From Frateuria_A sp049727805 (GTDB lineage Bacteria > Pseudomonadota > Gammaproteobacteria > Xanthomonadales > Rhodanobacteraceae), in contig NZ_JBCNYA010000001.1 in the NCBI RefSeq assembly GCF_049727805.1, forward strand, positions 124,001 through 188,000: DNA of 64,000 nt, in the 5' to 3' direction. The position numbers and the translations under genes were made by a program. The notes under the pieces are model-generated. The model worked only from the letters and a program-made list of their open reading frames with translations. It was not told the origin of the DNA and did not search any database. This document shows, in pieces, positions 27,630-36,797 of this stretch (position 1 is the first letter of the stretch; each line of letters begins with the position of its first letter).

Positions 27630-28268
27630 TCATCGCGGCGCGCGTTGGCGCACGCGCCGCCGCAGCAGCGCCATCTGCAACAGGTTCACGCCGCTCGATC
27701 CGGCCCAGTACAGCCCCAGCCCCGCGGCCAGGTGCCAGACCACCAGGAACGAAACCACCACCGGCAACCAGTGCAGCAGCGTGCGCGCCTGCCCGGACAT
27801 CGCCGGGTTGAGCAGCAGCGCCGCGAAGCTCAGCAAGCCGACCACCAGCGCCAGCCATACATCCGGCCGCGCCAGTTTCGGTATCCACAGGAACGAACCT
27901 GCCCCAGCGATGCCTTGGCGGATGGCCGCATAGATGCCCGCGCCCAGCGGCGCCTGCACCAGTGCGACCCGCAGGCTGGCGTCCAGGCCTCCGCTGATGC
28001 CGTGCTCGCGATAAAGCGCCTGCACGGCCCGGGCCTGGGCGGCCGGGTCACCCGCATACCGTTCTCGCAGCCGCGCCAGCTTCGGCTTCAGTGCGAGCAA
28101 CTGCTGCTGTCGCCACCAGCCTTGTTCGGCGGTCCTGAGCGTCATCGGCAGCATCGCCAGCCGCACCAGCACGGCAAGCACGATCACCGCCATGCCGTAA
28201 CTGCCATCCATCCAGCTGGCCAACTGCGCCAGCAGCCCCGAAATGCCGTCCACGAAACTCGACCACAT
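27630..28268 (-). CDS. Short YidC/Oxa1-like membrane protein
   Basis: 212 aa. It aligns in style with the 60-kDa inner membrane protein (YidC) core: an N-terminal helix, MAVIVLAVLVRLAMLPMTLRTAEQGWWRQQQLLALKPKLARLRERYAGDP (membrane helix then charged hairpin), and LVQAPLGAGIYAAIRQGI. It lacks the large periplasmic domain of the canonical gammaproteobacterial YidC and is less than half its length, so it is a paralogue rather than the main insertase. The ATG at 28268 starts MWSSFVDGISG. Confidence 0.78.
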   Translation of the reverse strand: MWSSFVDGISGLLAQLASWMDGSYGMAVIVLAVLVRLAMLPMTLRTAEQGWWRQQQLLALKPKLARLRERYAGDPAAQARAVQALYREHGISGGLDASLRVALVQAPLGAGIYAAIRQGIAGAGSFLWIPKLARPDVWLALVVGLLSFAALLLNPAMSGQARTLLHWLPVVVSFLVVWHLAAGLGLYWAGSSGVNLLQMALLRRRVRQRAPR

Positions 28269-28383
28269 CCCCTTCAGCTCCCTGCTGTCGTGTGAATCGC
28301 AGAGGTGGGACCGGCGAGGGGACGCTTCAAGCGGCGCTGCGCATGACCGATGGCATGGCAGCACCGTGGTTTCCTTTGGAGGT

Positions 28384-30024
28384 TCAGCCGGGGTCGAGCA
28401 GAAACGCGCTGATCTCCTCGGGAAACTCCATCGTGCGCCCGCCGATCATCACGACGCGCGGTACTTCGTCCGGATCCGCATCGGCCAGGCGGAACGCGCG
28501 CGGCATGCCGTGAGCCACCAGCGCACGAGCGCAACCGAGCCAGTCGCCGGGGCCAGGCGGTTCGTTGCACGACGCCCAGGACAAGGTGCCGATCACGTCG
28601 CTGCCGTAGCCATGGCGCTCGCTCCAATGAGCGCCATGATCGAGCAGGAACCCGGCAAGCCGGGCGTTGCCGCGGAAAACGGCCCAGTTGATCGCCGAGC
28701 CGCGCATGGGTTCGTCGCCCCCGCGCGTCGCGACCGGCCAGCCGAGACTGACCATCAATCGCACGGCGGCGTCGCACGAGTTCATCGCGAGCTCGGGCAG
28801 CAGCGCCAGCCGTGCCGCACCGAGCCGGGCGACGAGGTCAGGCTGGCGCGCCAGCCGGTGACGCGCCTCGCCTTCGTCGCCGCGGGCGCACGCGGCAACG
28901 AACGCATCTTCGTCCGACAGGGCCGTGCTTTCGATCGTGCCCAGCACGGCCGCCAGCTCGGGGAGCCCCCGGGCGAGCGCGTACGCCTGCGCATCCCGGC
29001 CATCCGCGTCCCTGGCCTCTGGATCGGCGCCGGCGTCCAGCAAGGCTTGGACAAACGCCGGTGCGCGACGCGCGCGGATCGCAACGAACAGGGCAGGGAT
29101 GCCGAACGGCGTGGGCTCGTTCGGGTCGGCGCCATGCCGCAACAACAACTGCAGCGTGGCCAGGCTGCCTTGGACCACCGCATGGGCGAGCGCGTTGGTG
29201 CCTGCCGTACGCGCGCCATGTTCGAGCAACAGGCGTGTGCACTCCGGGCTTCCGATCGAGTGGTAGAGCGATTCGCCATCGTTGGGATCGGCGCCTGCCT
29301 CCAGCAACATGCGCGTCAGCTCCGCGTCGCGTTGTTGTCCGGCCGCGCCGTACAGTGCGCCGAGTCGTTCGTCGCCGGGTTCGGCCAGCGAATGCGGCGG
29401 CCAGCGATTGCCGACCGACGGGTTCGGGCTCGCTCCCGCGTCCAGCAGTAATCGCGCGCACCGTCGCAGGCGATCGCCGTAGCCTTCGATGCGACCAAGC
29501 GACGAATGGGTTACCGCCATCAGCGGTGGCAGTTCGAGCGGGCCACCAGGGCGGTGCGCCCACGAGGCATCTGCGGCAATCGCTGTGCGGATCGGGCCCT
29601 CATCGCCCACGGCGCAGGCGACATGAGGGTCATGCCGCAACAACGCCGCCTGTTCCTCGTACAGGCGCAGGGCCAGCCGCGGCCGCGCGTTGAACAAGTT
29701 CCCGGTGATGTCGCCCGCGTATGCCAGTGGCAGCCATGCGCGCGCGGCCGCCGCGCGGTCGCCGCCGTGGACGCGCTGCCATGCCACGTAGTCGTTGAGT
29801 TCCCGCCAACTGGCGAAGCCGTATTCGCGCGCAACGCAGGATTGTGCATCGTGCAGTTGCAACCGCATGGCCTGCAGTTCGGCGGGCGGCTTGCCGCGCG
29901 CCGTGGGCAGGCCGGTGCGGATACGCTCGATCGCCGCCGCGTCGCCGGTGCGGAACTGGCGCAGCAGATCCTTGGCCTGCTTGCGCAGGTGCTCGGGATG
30001 GGCAAGCTCGGGAAGGGTATTCAC
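28384..30024 (-). CDS. Ankyrin-repeat protein
   Basis: 546 aa. The first ~80 residues (HPEHLRKQAKDLLRQFRTGDAAAIERIR, DAQSCVAREYGFASWRELNDYV) form a helical leader common to bacterial ankyrin proteins. Ankyrin repeats then follow, for example RCARLLLDAGASPNPSV, TRMLLEAGADPNDGES, LQLLLRHGADPNEPTPFGIPALFVAIRA and FVQALLDAGADPEARDADG. No signal peptide. The start is taken as GTG at 30024 because a GGAGG sequence stands six bases ahead of it. Partner unknown. Confidence 0.85.
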   Translation of the reverse strand: MNTLPELAHPEHLRKQAKDLLRQFRTGDAAAIERIRTGLPTARGKPPAELQAMRLQLHDAQSCVAREYGFASWRELNDYVAWQRVHGGDRAAAARAWLPLAYAGDITGNLFNARPRLALRLYEEQAALLRHDPHVACAVGDEGPIRTAIAADASWAHRPGGPLELPPLMAVTHSSLGRIEGYGDRLRRCARLLLDAGASPNPSVGNRWPPHSLAEPGDERLGALYGAAGQQRDAELTRMLLEAGADPNDGESLYHSIGSPECTRLLLEHGARTAGTNALAHAVVQGSLATLQLLLRHGADPNEPTPFGIPALFVAIRARRAPAFVQALLDAGADPEARDADGRDAQAYALARGLPELAAVLGTIESTALSDEDAFVAACARGDEGEARHRLARQPDLVARLGAARLALLPELAMNSCDAAVRLMVSLGWPVATRGGDEPMRGSAINWAVFRGNARLAGFLLDHGAHWSERHGYGSDVIGTLSWASCNEPPGPGDWLGCARALVAHGMPRAFRLADADPDEVPRVVMIGGRTMEFPEEISAFLLDPG

Positions 30025-30241
30025 GGAAAACCTCCATGCATGGAAACGCCGAAGGTCCGCAACGCCGGCTGCATAAAGGTTTCGTGGGTTTTGACCAACG
30101 GCAAGTGGGTTCGACCCTTCCCGCGGACCCGGGTGCGGCTTGCTCCGCGGGCGGATCATAACCCGGCGGCCGAGGCCGGGCGAGGTCCGCGGGGGAACAT
30201 GGTCGGCTAAACTTGCGGTTTTCCCATTGGAGCAACGCACC

Positions 30242-30541
30242 ATGTGGTTTGCGATCCTCGGCACCGATGTCCCCGGCTCGCTGGACAGGCGCAAGAGTGC
30301 GCGAGCGGAGCATCTGGCCCGCCTCGAGGCCTTGCAGGCGGAAGGTCGCCTGCTGCTGGCCGGCCCGTTCCCGGCGATCGAGTCGGAGGATCCGGGCCCG
30401 GCCGGCTTCACCGGCAGCCTGATCATTGCCGAGTTCCCCACGCAGGAGCATGCGCAGCGCTGGGCCGACGTCGATCCCTACGTGGCGGCCGGTGTCTACG
30501 CCGGCGTCGAGATCAAGCCGTTCCGCCAGACCCTGCCGTGA
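30242..30541 (+). CDS. YciI-like protein
   Basis: 99 aa. MWFAILGTDVPGSLDRRKSARAEHLARLEALQAEGRLLLAGPFP and QEHAQRWADVDPYVAAGVYAGVEIKPF match YciI proteins (dimeric alpha-beta barrel). The ATG at 30242 is preceded by GGAGCAACGCACC. It is coupled to bolA (the stop overlaps a GTG), an arrangement usual in this lineage. Enzymatic role unproven. Confidence 0.9.
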   Translation: MWFAILGTDVPGSLDRRKSARAEHLARLEALQAEGRLLLAGPFPAIESEDPGPAGFTGSLIIAEFPTQEHAQRWADVDPYVAAGVYAGVEIKPFRQTLP

Positions 30542-30549
30542 GCGAGGCG

Positions 30550-30795
30550 ATGGTCGAGCAGATCCGCCAGCGCCTGGCCGAGAGGCTGGCGCCGGTCGAG
30601 CTGGACGTGCTCGACGAGGGCCACAAGCACGCCGGCCACGCCAACGCCGGCAAGGGCCACTTCCATGTGCGCATCGTCAGCCCGGCCTTTGCCGGCATGC
30701 CGCCGATCAAGCGCCACCGGATGGTGTATGCCGCGCTGGAGGGATTGATGGACCGCGGCATCCACGCGCTTTCGATCGATGCCAAGGCACCATAG
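30550..30795 (+). CDS. BolA family protein
   Basis: 81 aa. ELDVLDEGHKHAGHANAGKGHFHVRIVSPAFAGMPPIKRHRMVYAAL is the BolA domain, with the conserved His used for Fe-S cluster coordination with monothiol glutaredoxins. The start could also be GTG at 30538, which overlaps the YciI stop as GTGA; the ATG is given here. A smc gene follows after 135 bp. Confidence 0.92.
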   Translation: MVEQIRQRLAERLAPVELDVLDEGHKHAGHANAGKGHFHVRIVSPAFAGMPPIKRHRMVYAALEGLMDRGIHALSIDAKAP

Positions 30796-30803
30796 CTTTC
30801 AGT

Positions 30804-30817
30804 TTCAACAAGTTGAA
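30804..30817. promoter_or_regulatory. Palindrome upstream of smc
   Basis: TTCAACAAGTTGAA (arms TTCAAC/GTTGAA around AA) sits in an AT-rich patch of the bolA-smc gap and is directly followed by TAATAT, a possible -10. Could be an operator or start region for smc-zipA. Weak, based on symmetry only. Confidence 0.3.
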
Positions 30818-30930
30818 TAATATTTCTGAAGTTTGTTGTCACGCCGGTTCGCATTGCGACCACGCCCGGCGTTTGGCACAGTGACCCGTCGCCCGATCCA
30901 CCCGCGGGCCTACCGATTTGTTGAGCCCGC

Positions 30931-33900
30931 ATGCGCCTGACCACGATCAAACTCGCCGGATTCAAGTCCTTCGTCGACCCCACCACGCTGCACCTGCCGA
31001 CCAACATGACCGGCGTGGTCGGCCCGAACGGCTGCGGCAAGTCCAACATCATCGACGCGATCCGCTGGGTGATGGGCGAAAGTGCGGCCAGCCGCCTGCG
31101 CGGCGACTCGCTGACTGACGTGATCTTCTCCGGCTCCAACGCGCGCAAGCCGGTGGGGCAGGCGACCGTCGAGCTGATCTTCGACAACGCCGACGGCACC
31201 ATCCAGGGCGAGTACGCGCAGTACGCGGAGATCTCGGTCAAGCGCCAGGTCACCCGCGACGGGCAGTCCTCGTACTTCCTCAACGGCGCGCGTTGCCGCC
31301 GCCGCGACATCACCGACTTATTTCTAGGCACCGGCCTGGGCCCGCGCAGCTACTCGATCATCGAGCAGGGCATGATCAGCCAGATCATCGAGGCGCACCC
31401 GGAAGAACTGCGCACGCACCTGGAGGAGGCCGCCGGCATCTCCAAGTACAAGGAGCGCCGCAAGGAAACCGAGAGCCGCATCAAGTCCACCCGCGAGAAC
31501 CTCGACCGCGTCAAGGACGTGCGCGACGAGGTCGACAAGCAGCTCGAGCACCTGAACCGCCAGGCCCGCGCCGCCGAGCGCTGGAAGGCGCTGAAGGAAG
31601 AGCAGACGCGCAAGGAAGCCGAGCTGCGCGCGCTGGAATACCGCGCGCTGAAGGGCCAGCACGAAGGCGAGGGCCAAGGCCTTTCCGCCGCCGAGATCGA
31701 GATCGAGAAGCAGCTCGCCGGCCAGCGCCAGATCGAGGCGCAGCTCGAATCTGTGCGCGAGCGCCACACCGGCGCCACCGAACACCTCAACGAGGTGCAG
31801 GCGGAGGTCTACAAGGTCGGCTCGGAGATCGCCCGCGTCGAACAGCAGGTGCGTTTCAACAAGGAAACCGCCGAACGCCTGCAGCGTGCCCAGGGCGAGG
31901 CCGAGCGCGAGCACGCCGAACTATCGGCGCATATCGCCAACGACCGCGAACAGGTCGAAGCGCTGCGCCTGGCGCTGGCCGAGGGCGAACCCAAGCTCGA
32001 AGCCCTGCAGCAAATGCAGGATGACACCGCCGAGGCCGCGCGCAGCACCGAGTCCAAGCTCGCCGACTGGCAGCAGCGCTGGGACGCCTACACGCGCACC
32101 GCCGGCGAATCCAGCCGCGCCGCCGAAGTCGAGCGCACCAAGCTCAACTACCTCGACCGCCAGGCGATCGACCTGTCCAAGCGGCGCGAAGCGCTGGAGG
32201 CCGAGCAGAAGGCCACCGACGTCGCCGCACTGGACGCCGCCGCCGAACAACTGCACGTCGAGCACGACACCCAGCGTGAGCGCGTCGAATCGCTCGGCAG
32301 CCTGCTCGACCAGCACAAGCTCGCCCACGAGAAGGTGCTCGACGAGGAGCGCCAGGTGCAGTCCGCGCTCAACGAGGCGCGATCGCAATTGCAGACCGCG
32401 CGCGGTCGGCTGTCCTCGCTCGAAGCCCTGCAGCACGCCGCGCTGGGCCAGGAGGAAAGCGCCGCCAGCGGCTGGCTGGCCAGCCTCGGCCTGGACAAGG
32501 CGCGCCGCCTGGGCGAAGCGCTGCAGGTCGACGCCGGTTGGGAATCGGCCGTGGAGACCGTGCTGGCCGGCCTGCTCGACGGCGTGCTGGTCGACAACCC
32601 GCTGAACCTGGCCGGCGACTTCGGCACGCTGGGCGAGGCCGACCTCGCGCTGCTCGCCTCGGCCGAAGGCGGGCAGGGCGCCGAAGGCACGCTGGCTGCC
32701 AGGGTGCATGGCCCGGTCGCGGCCATGCACCTGCTCGCCCAGGTGCGCACCGCCGAGACGCTGGACGAGGCGCGCAACCGCGTCGGCTCGCTGGCCGAAG
32801 GCCAGTCCATCATCACCCGCGACGGCGAGTGGCTGGCGCCGCAGTGGGCACGCATCCGCCGCGCGCAGGGCAACCAGGTCGGCGTGCTGGCGCGCGAGCG
32901 CGACATCCGCCTGCTCACCGGGCAGATCGAAACGCTCGAAGCCCAACTGGAAGAATCGGCTGCGCGCCTGGACGAACTGCGCACCGCCAAGTTCGAGGCC
33001 GAGCGCGCCCGTGACGACGCCCAGCGCGAGCTCTACAACGCGCACCGCCGCCAGTCCGAACTGGCCGGCCAGTTGCAGAGCCACCGCGGCAAGGTGGAAA
33101 CCGCCCGCGCCCGCGCCGAAAAGGTGGCCGGCGAGCTGTCCACGCTGATCGAGCAACTGGACGAGCTGCAGGTGCAGACCCGCGAAGCCCGCGCGCGCCT
33201 GGACGAATCGGTCAACCACATGGGCGACCTGGAAGACCAGCGCCGCGAACTGGAGAACGAACGCCGCGCGCTGCTCGAGGCCCGCGAGGAAGCCCGCATG
33301 AACGCCCGCGAGGCCGCCGACCAGGCGCACGCGCTGGCGCTCTCGATGGAATCCAAGCGCTCCTCGCTGGCCTCGCTGGAACAGGCGCTCGCGCGCCTGG
33401 ACGCGCAACTGCGCCAGGTCGAGGCCCGCCGCACCGAGATTGCCGAACAACTGGCCGCCGGTTCCGATCCGATCGCGGAACTCGAAGCCGAGCGCCAGAC
33501 CTACCTCGACCAGCGCCTGCTGGTCGACCGTCAACTGGTCGAGGCGCGCCGCGCGCTGGAAGACTGCGACATCGAATTCCGCAAGCTGGAACAGCAGCGC
33601 CACCTGGCCGAGCAAGGCCTGGCGAGCTTGCGCGAAAGCGTTTCGGAAAAGCGCCTCGCCGCGCAGGCGCTGCAGATGCGCGCCGACCAGCTCGCCGAAG
33701 CCATCACCGCCTCCGGCCTGGAGCTCGAGCCGCTGCTCGCCGAACTGCCCGAGCAGGCCGACGCCAACCAATGGCGCACGCAACTGGGTGACCTCGCGCA
33801 GAAGATCGTGCGGCTGGAACCGGTCAACCTGGCCGCGATCCAGGAACACGCAGAGCAGAGCGAGCGCAAGACGTATCTCGATAATCAACTTGCGGATCTG

Positions 33901-34431
33901 GCCAGCGCGATGGAGACGCTCGAGGGCGCGATCAAGAAGATCGACCGCGAGACCCGCCAGCGCTTCAAGGAAACCTTCGACAAGGTCAACGCCGGCGTGC
34001 AGGAGCTGTTCCCGCGCCTGTTCGGCGGCGGCCACGCCTACCTGGAACTGACCGGCGACGACCTGCTCAACACCGGCGTGTCGATCATGGCGCGCCCGCC
34101 GGGCAAGCGCCCGTCCAACATCTCGCTGCTCTCTGGCGGCGAGAAGGCGCTCACCGCGGTGGCGCTGGTGTTCTCGATCTTCGGCCTCAACCCGGCGCCG
34201 TTCTGCCTGCTCGACGAGGTCGACGCGCCGCTGGACGAAGCCAACGTCGGGCGCTTCTCCAACATGGTCAGGGAAATGAGCGAGAAGGTGCAGTTCATCT
34301 TCGTCAGCCACAACAAGGCGACGATGGAGGCGGCCAGCCAGCTCTGCGGCGTGACCATGCGCGAACCGGGCGTCTCGCGCCTGGTGCAGGTGGACCTGGC
34401 CGAAGCGGCTAAACTGGCCGGAGCTGCATGA
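30931..34431 (+). CDS. smc: Chromosome partition protein SMC
   Basis: 1166 aa. Walker A is GPNGCGKSNIIDAIRWVMGE near residue 30. Long coiled coils run from about 170 to 490 and 670 to 1010, separated by the hinge (about 500-660). The C-terminal head carries the signature SLLSGGEKALTAVALVFSIF and Walker B CLLDEVDAPLDEANVGRF. It organises and segregates the nucleoid with ScpAB. It is 11 bp upstream of zipA, with which it likely forms an operon. Confidence 0.97.
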   Translation: MRLTTIKLAGFKSFVDPTTLHLPTNMTGVVGPNGCGKSNIIDAIRWVMGESAASRLRGDSLTDVIFSGSNARKPVGQATVELIFDNADGTIQGEYAQYAEISVKRQVTRDGQSSYFLNGARCRRRDITDLFLGTGLGPRSYSIIEQGMISQIIEAHPEELRTHLEEAAGISKYKERRKETESRIKSTRENLDRVKDVRDEVDKQLEHLNRQARAAERWKALKEEQTRKEAELRALEYRALKGQHEGEGQGLSAAEIEIEKQLAGQRQIEAQLESVRERHTGATEHLNEVQAEVYKVGSEIARVEQQVRFNKETAERLQRAQGEAEREHAELSAHIANDREQVEALRLALAEGEPKLEALQQMQDDTAEAARSTESKLADWQQRWDAYTRTAGESSRAAEVERTKLNYLDRQAIDLSKRREALEAEQKATDVAALDAAAEQLHVEHDTQRERVESLGSLLDQHKLAHEKVLDEERQVQSALNEARSQLQTARGRLSSLEALQHAALGQEESAASGWLASLGLDKARRLGEALQVDAGWESAVETVLAGLLDGVLVDNPLNLAGDFGTLGEADLALLASAEGGQGAEGTLAARVHGPVAAMHLLAQVRTAETLDEARNRVGSLAEGQSIITRDGEWLAPQWARIRRAQGNQVGVLARERDIRLLTGQIETLEAQLEESAARLDELRTAKFEAERARDDAQRELYNAHRRQSELAGQLQSHRGKVETARARAEKVAGELSTLIEQLDELQVQTREARARLDESVNHMGDLEDQRRELENERRALLEAREEARMNAREAADQAHALALSMESKRSSLASLEQALARLDAQLRQVEARRTEIAEQLAAGSDPIAELEAERQTYLDQRLLVDRQLVEARRALEDCDIEFRKLEQQRHLAEQGLASLRESVSEKRLAAQALQMRADQLAEAITASGLELEPLLAELPEQADANQWRTQLGDLAQKIVRLEPVNLAAIQEHAEQSERKTYLDNQLADLASAMETLEGAIKKIDRETRQRFKETFDKVNAGVQELFPRLFGGGHAYLELTGDDLLNTGVSIMARPPGKRPSNISLLSGGEKALTAVALVFSIFGLNPAPFCLLDEVDAPLDEANVGRFSNMVREMSEKVQFIFVSHNKATMEAASQLCGVTMREPGVSRLVQVDLAEAAKLAGAA

Positions 34432-34441
34432 GGAACCTTCC

Positions 34442-35392
34442 ATGACCACCGTGCTCGCCTTTGCCTGGAACCCTGCCGTCGGCGTGCCGCTGGCGATCGC
34501 CGGCATCATCGTGCTGGCGCTGCTGTGGTTGTTCGGCCAGCCGAAGAAGGAGCAAGGCAGGCGACGCATGCCCGCCGGGCAGGGCGCCGGAGAGCGCCGC
34601 GAGCCGACCTTCGGCGAGAACGACGCGGACGACCTGATGCTGGACGATCCCGATCCGCGCATGCACCACGACGAGCCGATGCCGCAGCAGGGCGAACTGG
34701 AAATCGGCCTGCGCGAGGAACTGGAAAAGCTCGGCGCCACCCTGGCCGGCGAGCGCGGTGCGCCCGCGAAGCCTTCGGGTCGCGCGGCCTCGATCATCGA
34801 CGCGCTGCGTGCGCCGTCGGGCGACGCGGAAGTCCCTGCCGCCCGCGCTCCCGCACCCACCCCCGCCCCGGCTCCAGCACCGGCGCCGGCATCCGCTCCG
34901 AAGGCGCCACCCGCGTCGGATCTCGGCCGCCGTCCGTCGCAGTTGCCGATGGAGCGCATCGTCACGCTGTTTGTGATGGCCCGCGACGGCGGCACGTTCA
35001 ACGGCGCCGACCTGATCGTCGCCGCCGAAAAGGCCGGGCTGGAATACGGCCACCTGGGCATCTACCACCGCCTGGTCGACGGCAAGCGCGAACAGGGCCC
35101 GATCTTCAGCGTGGCCAACATGCTCAAGCCGGGCAATTTCGACCTGACCCGCCTCGACGCGCTGCGCACGCCGGGCCTGAGCTTCTTCATGACCCTGCCG
35201 GGCCCGCTGCCCGCGCTGGACGCCTGGGACGCCATGCTGCCCACCGCGCAACGCCTGGCCGAGCTGCTCGACGGCCAGGTCCTGGACGAGGAACGCAATG
35301 CGCTCGGCCGCCAGCGCATCGCGCACATCCGCGATGAGCTGCGCGGCTGGGATCGCGACCACGAAGGCAAGGAAATCATCTTCGGCCGGTGA
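34442..35392 (+). CDS. zipA: Cell division protein ZipA
   Basis: 316 aa. An N-terminal membrane helix (about 12-33), a charged then Pro/Ala-rich linker (about 130-165, with long AP repeats), and a C-terminal FtsZ-binding domain starting near MERIVTLFVMARDGGTFNG and including GLEYGHLGIYHRLVDGK and DGQVLDEERNALGRQRIAHIRDEL. It tethers the Z ring to the membrane. Usually ligA follows smc-zipA in related genomes; here it does not. Confidence 0.94.
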   Translation: MTTVLAFAWNPAVGVPLAIAGIIVLALLWLFGQPKKEQGRRRMPAGQGAGERREPTFGENDADDLMLDDPDPRMHHDEPMPQQGELEIGLREELEKLGATLAGERGAPAKPSGRAASIIDALRAPSGDAEVPAARAPAPTPAPAPAPAPASAPKAPPASDLGRRPSQLPMERIVTLFVMARDGGTFNGADLIVAAEKAGLEYGHLGIYHRLVDGKREQGPIFSVANMLKPGNFDLTRLDALRTPGLSFFMTLPGPLPALDAWDAMLPTAQRLAELLDGQVLDEERNALGRQRIAHIRDELRGWDRDHEGKEIIFGR

Positions 35393-35460
35393 GGTCGCCT
35401 GGCGGAACGCCACGCTCCCGTACAGGTAGTGCTGTTCGCGGAAGAGTCGGAGAACCGAGC

Positions 35461-36117
35461 ATGTACATGCCATCCGCTTTCCGCGAAGAGCGTCTTCCGG
35501 AACTGCACGCGGCAATCGAGACGATTGCCTTCGCCAGTCTCGTCAGCACCACCTCCACGGGCCTTCAGGTAAGCCACATCCCTCTGCTGCTGGCGGCAGA
35601 GGAGGGGCCGTATGGCACGCTGTACGGCCACGTCGCACGCGCCAATGCACACGCCGCCTGCCATGGTGCGCCGTCGCTGGCGATGTTCCTGGGTCCGCAC
35701 GCCTACATTTCGGCCGGCTGGTACCCGGGCAAGCAGACCCACGGCAAGGAAGTGCCCACCTGGAACTACATCGCCATCCACGCCCACGGCACCCTCGAAA
35801 CCTTCGATGACGCGGTGGCGCTGCGCCAGCTCCTGGCCAGGCTCACGCATCGGCACGAACGTGCCATGCCCACACCCTGGCACCTGGACGACGCTCCGGC
35901 GGACTACATCGACCGCAACCTGAAAGCGATCACCGGCCTGCGCTTGCCGATCGACCGTCTGGAAGGCAAGTGGAAACTGAGCCAGAACCGCACCGACGCC
36001 GACCGCACCGGCGTCCTGGCCGGCCTGGAGGCCTTGGGCGACGAGGCCAGCCGGCGGATGGCAAGCGCCGTCCGTGACGCCAATGGCGAACCTAGTTCGC
36101 CTCCAACGAAGCGTTGA
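35461..36117 (+). CDS. PaiB-like FMN-binding negative transcriptional regulator family protein
   Basis: 218 aa. MYMPSAFREERLPELHAAIETIAFASLVS and GHVARANAHA, KEVPTWNYIAIHAHG and LEGKWKLSQNRTDADR are the recognised PaiB/FMN_bind_2 blocks. The fold is a split-barrel flavin-binding domain; the regulator title comes from Bacillus PaiB and is not proven here. The ATG at 35461 matches the family start. The segment behind zipA has no further gene on this strand until the autotransporter. Confidence 0.88.
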   Translation: MYMPSAFREERLPELHAAIETIAFASLVSTTSTGLQVSHIPLLLAAEEGPYGTLYGHVARANAHAACHGAPSLAMFLGPHAYISAGWYPGKQTHGKEVPTWNYIAIHAHGTLETFDDAVALRQLLARLTHRHERAMPTPWHLDDAPADYIDRNLKAITGLRLPIDRLEGKWKLSQNRTDADRTGVLAGLEALGDEASRRMASAVRDANGEPSSPPTKR

Positions 36118-36286
36118 GCGCCGTAGCCAACGCCGCGTCGCCACTGACCAGATCTTTCCAGCGCAACGCCACGCCACGCCGGTGGCCTTTCTCGGTCAGC
36201 TTCAGGCCGTCCGGATCAAGCACCAGCGTGTACGCAACCTCGCCGATCATCAGTTCGCGCTTGAGCGGTTTGTCGAGCGGTGTCAT
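36092..36286 (-). CDS. Small conserved-looking hypothetical protein
   Basis: 64 aa, MTPLDKPLKRELMIGEVAYTLVLD then GLKLTEKGHRRGVALRWKDLVSGD. Reads as a compact beta-rich domain without signal or membrane segment. It overlaps the end of the PaiB-like gene by 26 bp on the opposite strand, which is tolerable for convergent genes. The ribosome site GGAG precedes the ATG. Function unknown. Confidence 0.65.
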   Translation of the reverse strand: MTPLDKPLKRELMIGEVAYTLVLDPDGLKLTEKGHRRGVALRWKDLVSGDAALATALNASLEAN

Positions 36287-36797
36287 GGCGGGCTCCTGTT
36301 GGACGGTGCAGCCCCAACCAGCACGGCAGGGGCGGAAGGTGTCGTAGTCCTTTTAACCGTGTCGTCCAGTGATCCGACGTCAAAAAAGGCGGTGCGGCCA
36401 GGGGTCTGTGCTTGAGAGCTATCGGTATGGGTGGCCAGCCCTTTCAGGCCTCCTGAGCGAGCACACCCCCACCGGACGGTATATATCAAACAGGCCGGAA
36501 CCAAAGCTCGGTCACCGCGGCTTGCTTAAACCAGTGATGAGCCGCCTCGCCGGCTCACTCGCAGACGAAGTTTAGTTCGGAACAGCGCAACTTGTTCCCG
36601 ACAAATTTCTGGGCCGGAACTGATCATCGACCTGTTTCTCGCACCCAACAAAGATAGGGGTCGGCCGAGAATTAAAAAAAGCGTCATATGGCTCGTAGTG
36701 CACCGTGCCAATCGAGGTCGTCCCCGACACCCAACAGACGTAATATTCGCCCGTTGCGCCAGCTCGGCAAGGGCGCTGATGCCAATTGGGGAATCCA
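36287..36797. other. Intergenic region with a possible gene remnant on the minus strand
   Basis: About 510 bp of lower GC than the surroundings. On the minus strand, 36790-36572 reads NWHQRPCRAGATGEYYVCWVSG then SIGTVHYEPYDAF and ends FVGCEKQVDDQFRPRN..VPN-stop, a protein-like composition that seems to be the tail of a decayed gene. Left of 36570 I see nothing coding. The promoter of the autotransporter must lie here. Confidence 0.4.

Noticed and set aside
31921..35061. 1046-aa minus-strand frame opposite smc and zipA
   Set aside because: Leu/Phe/Arg-rich shadow of coiled-coil codons; no domain.
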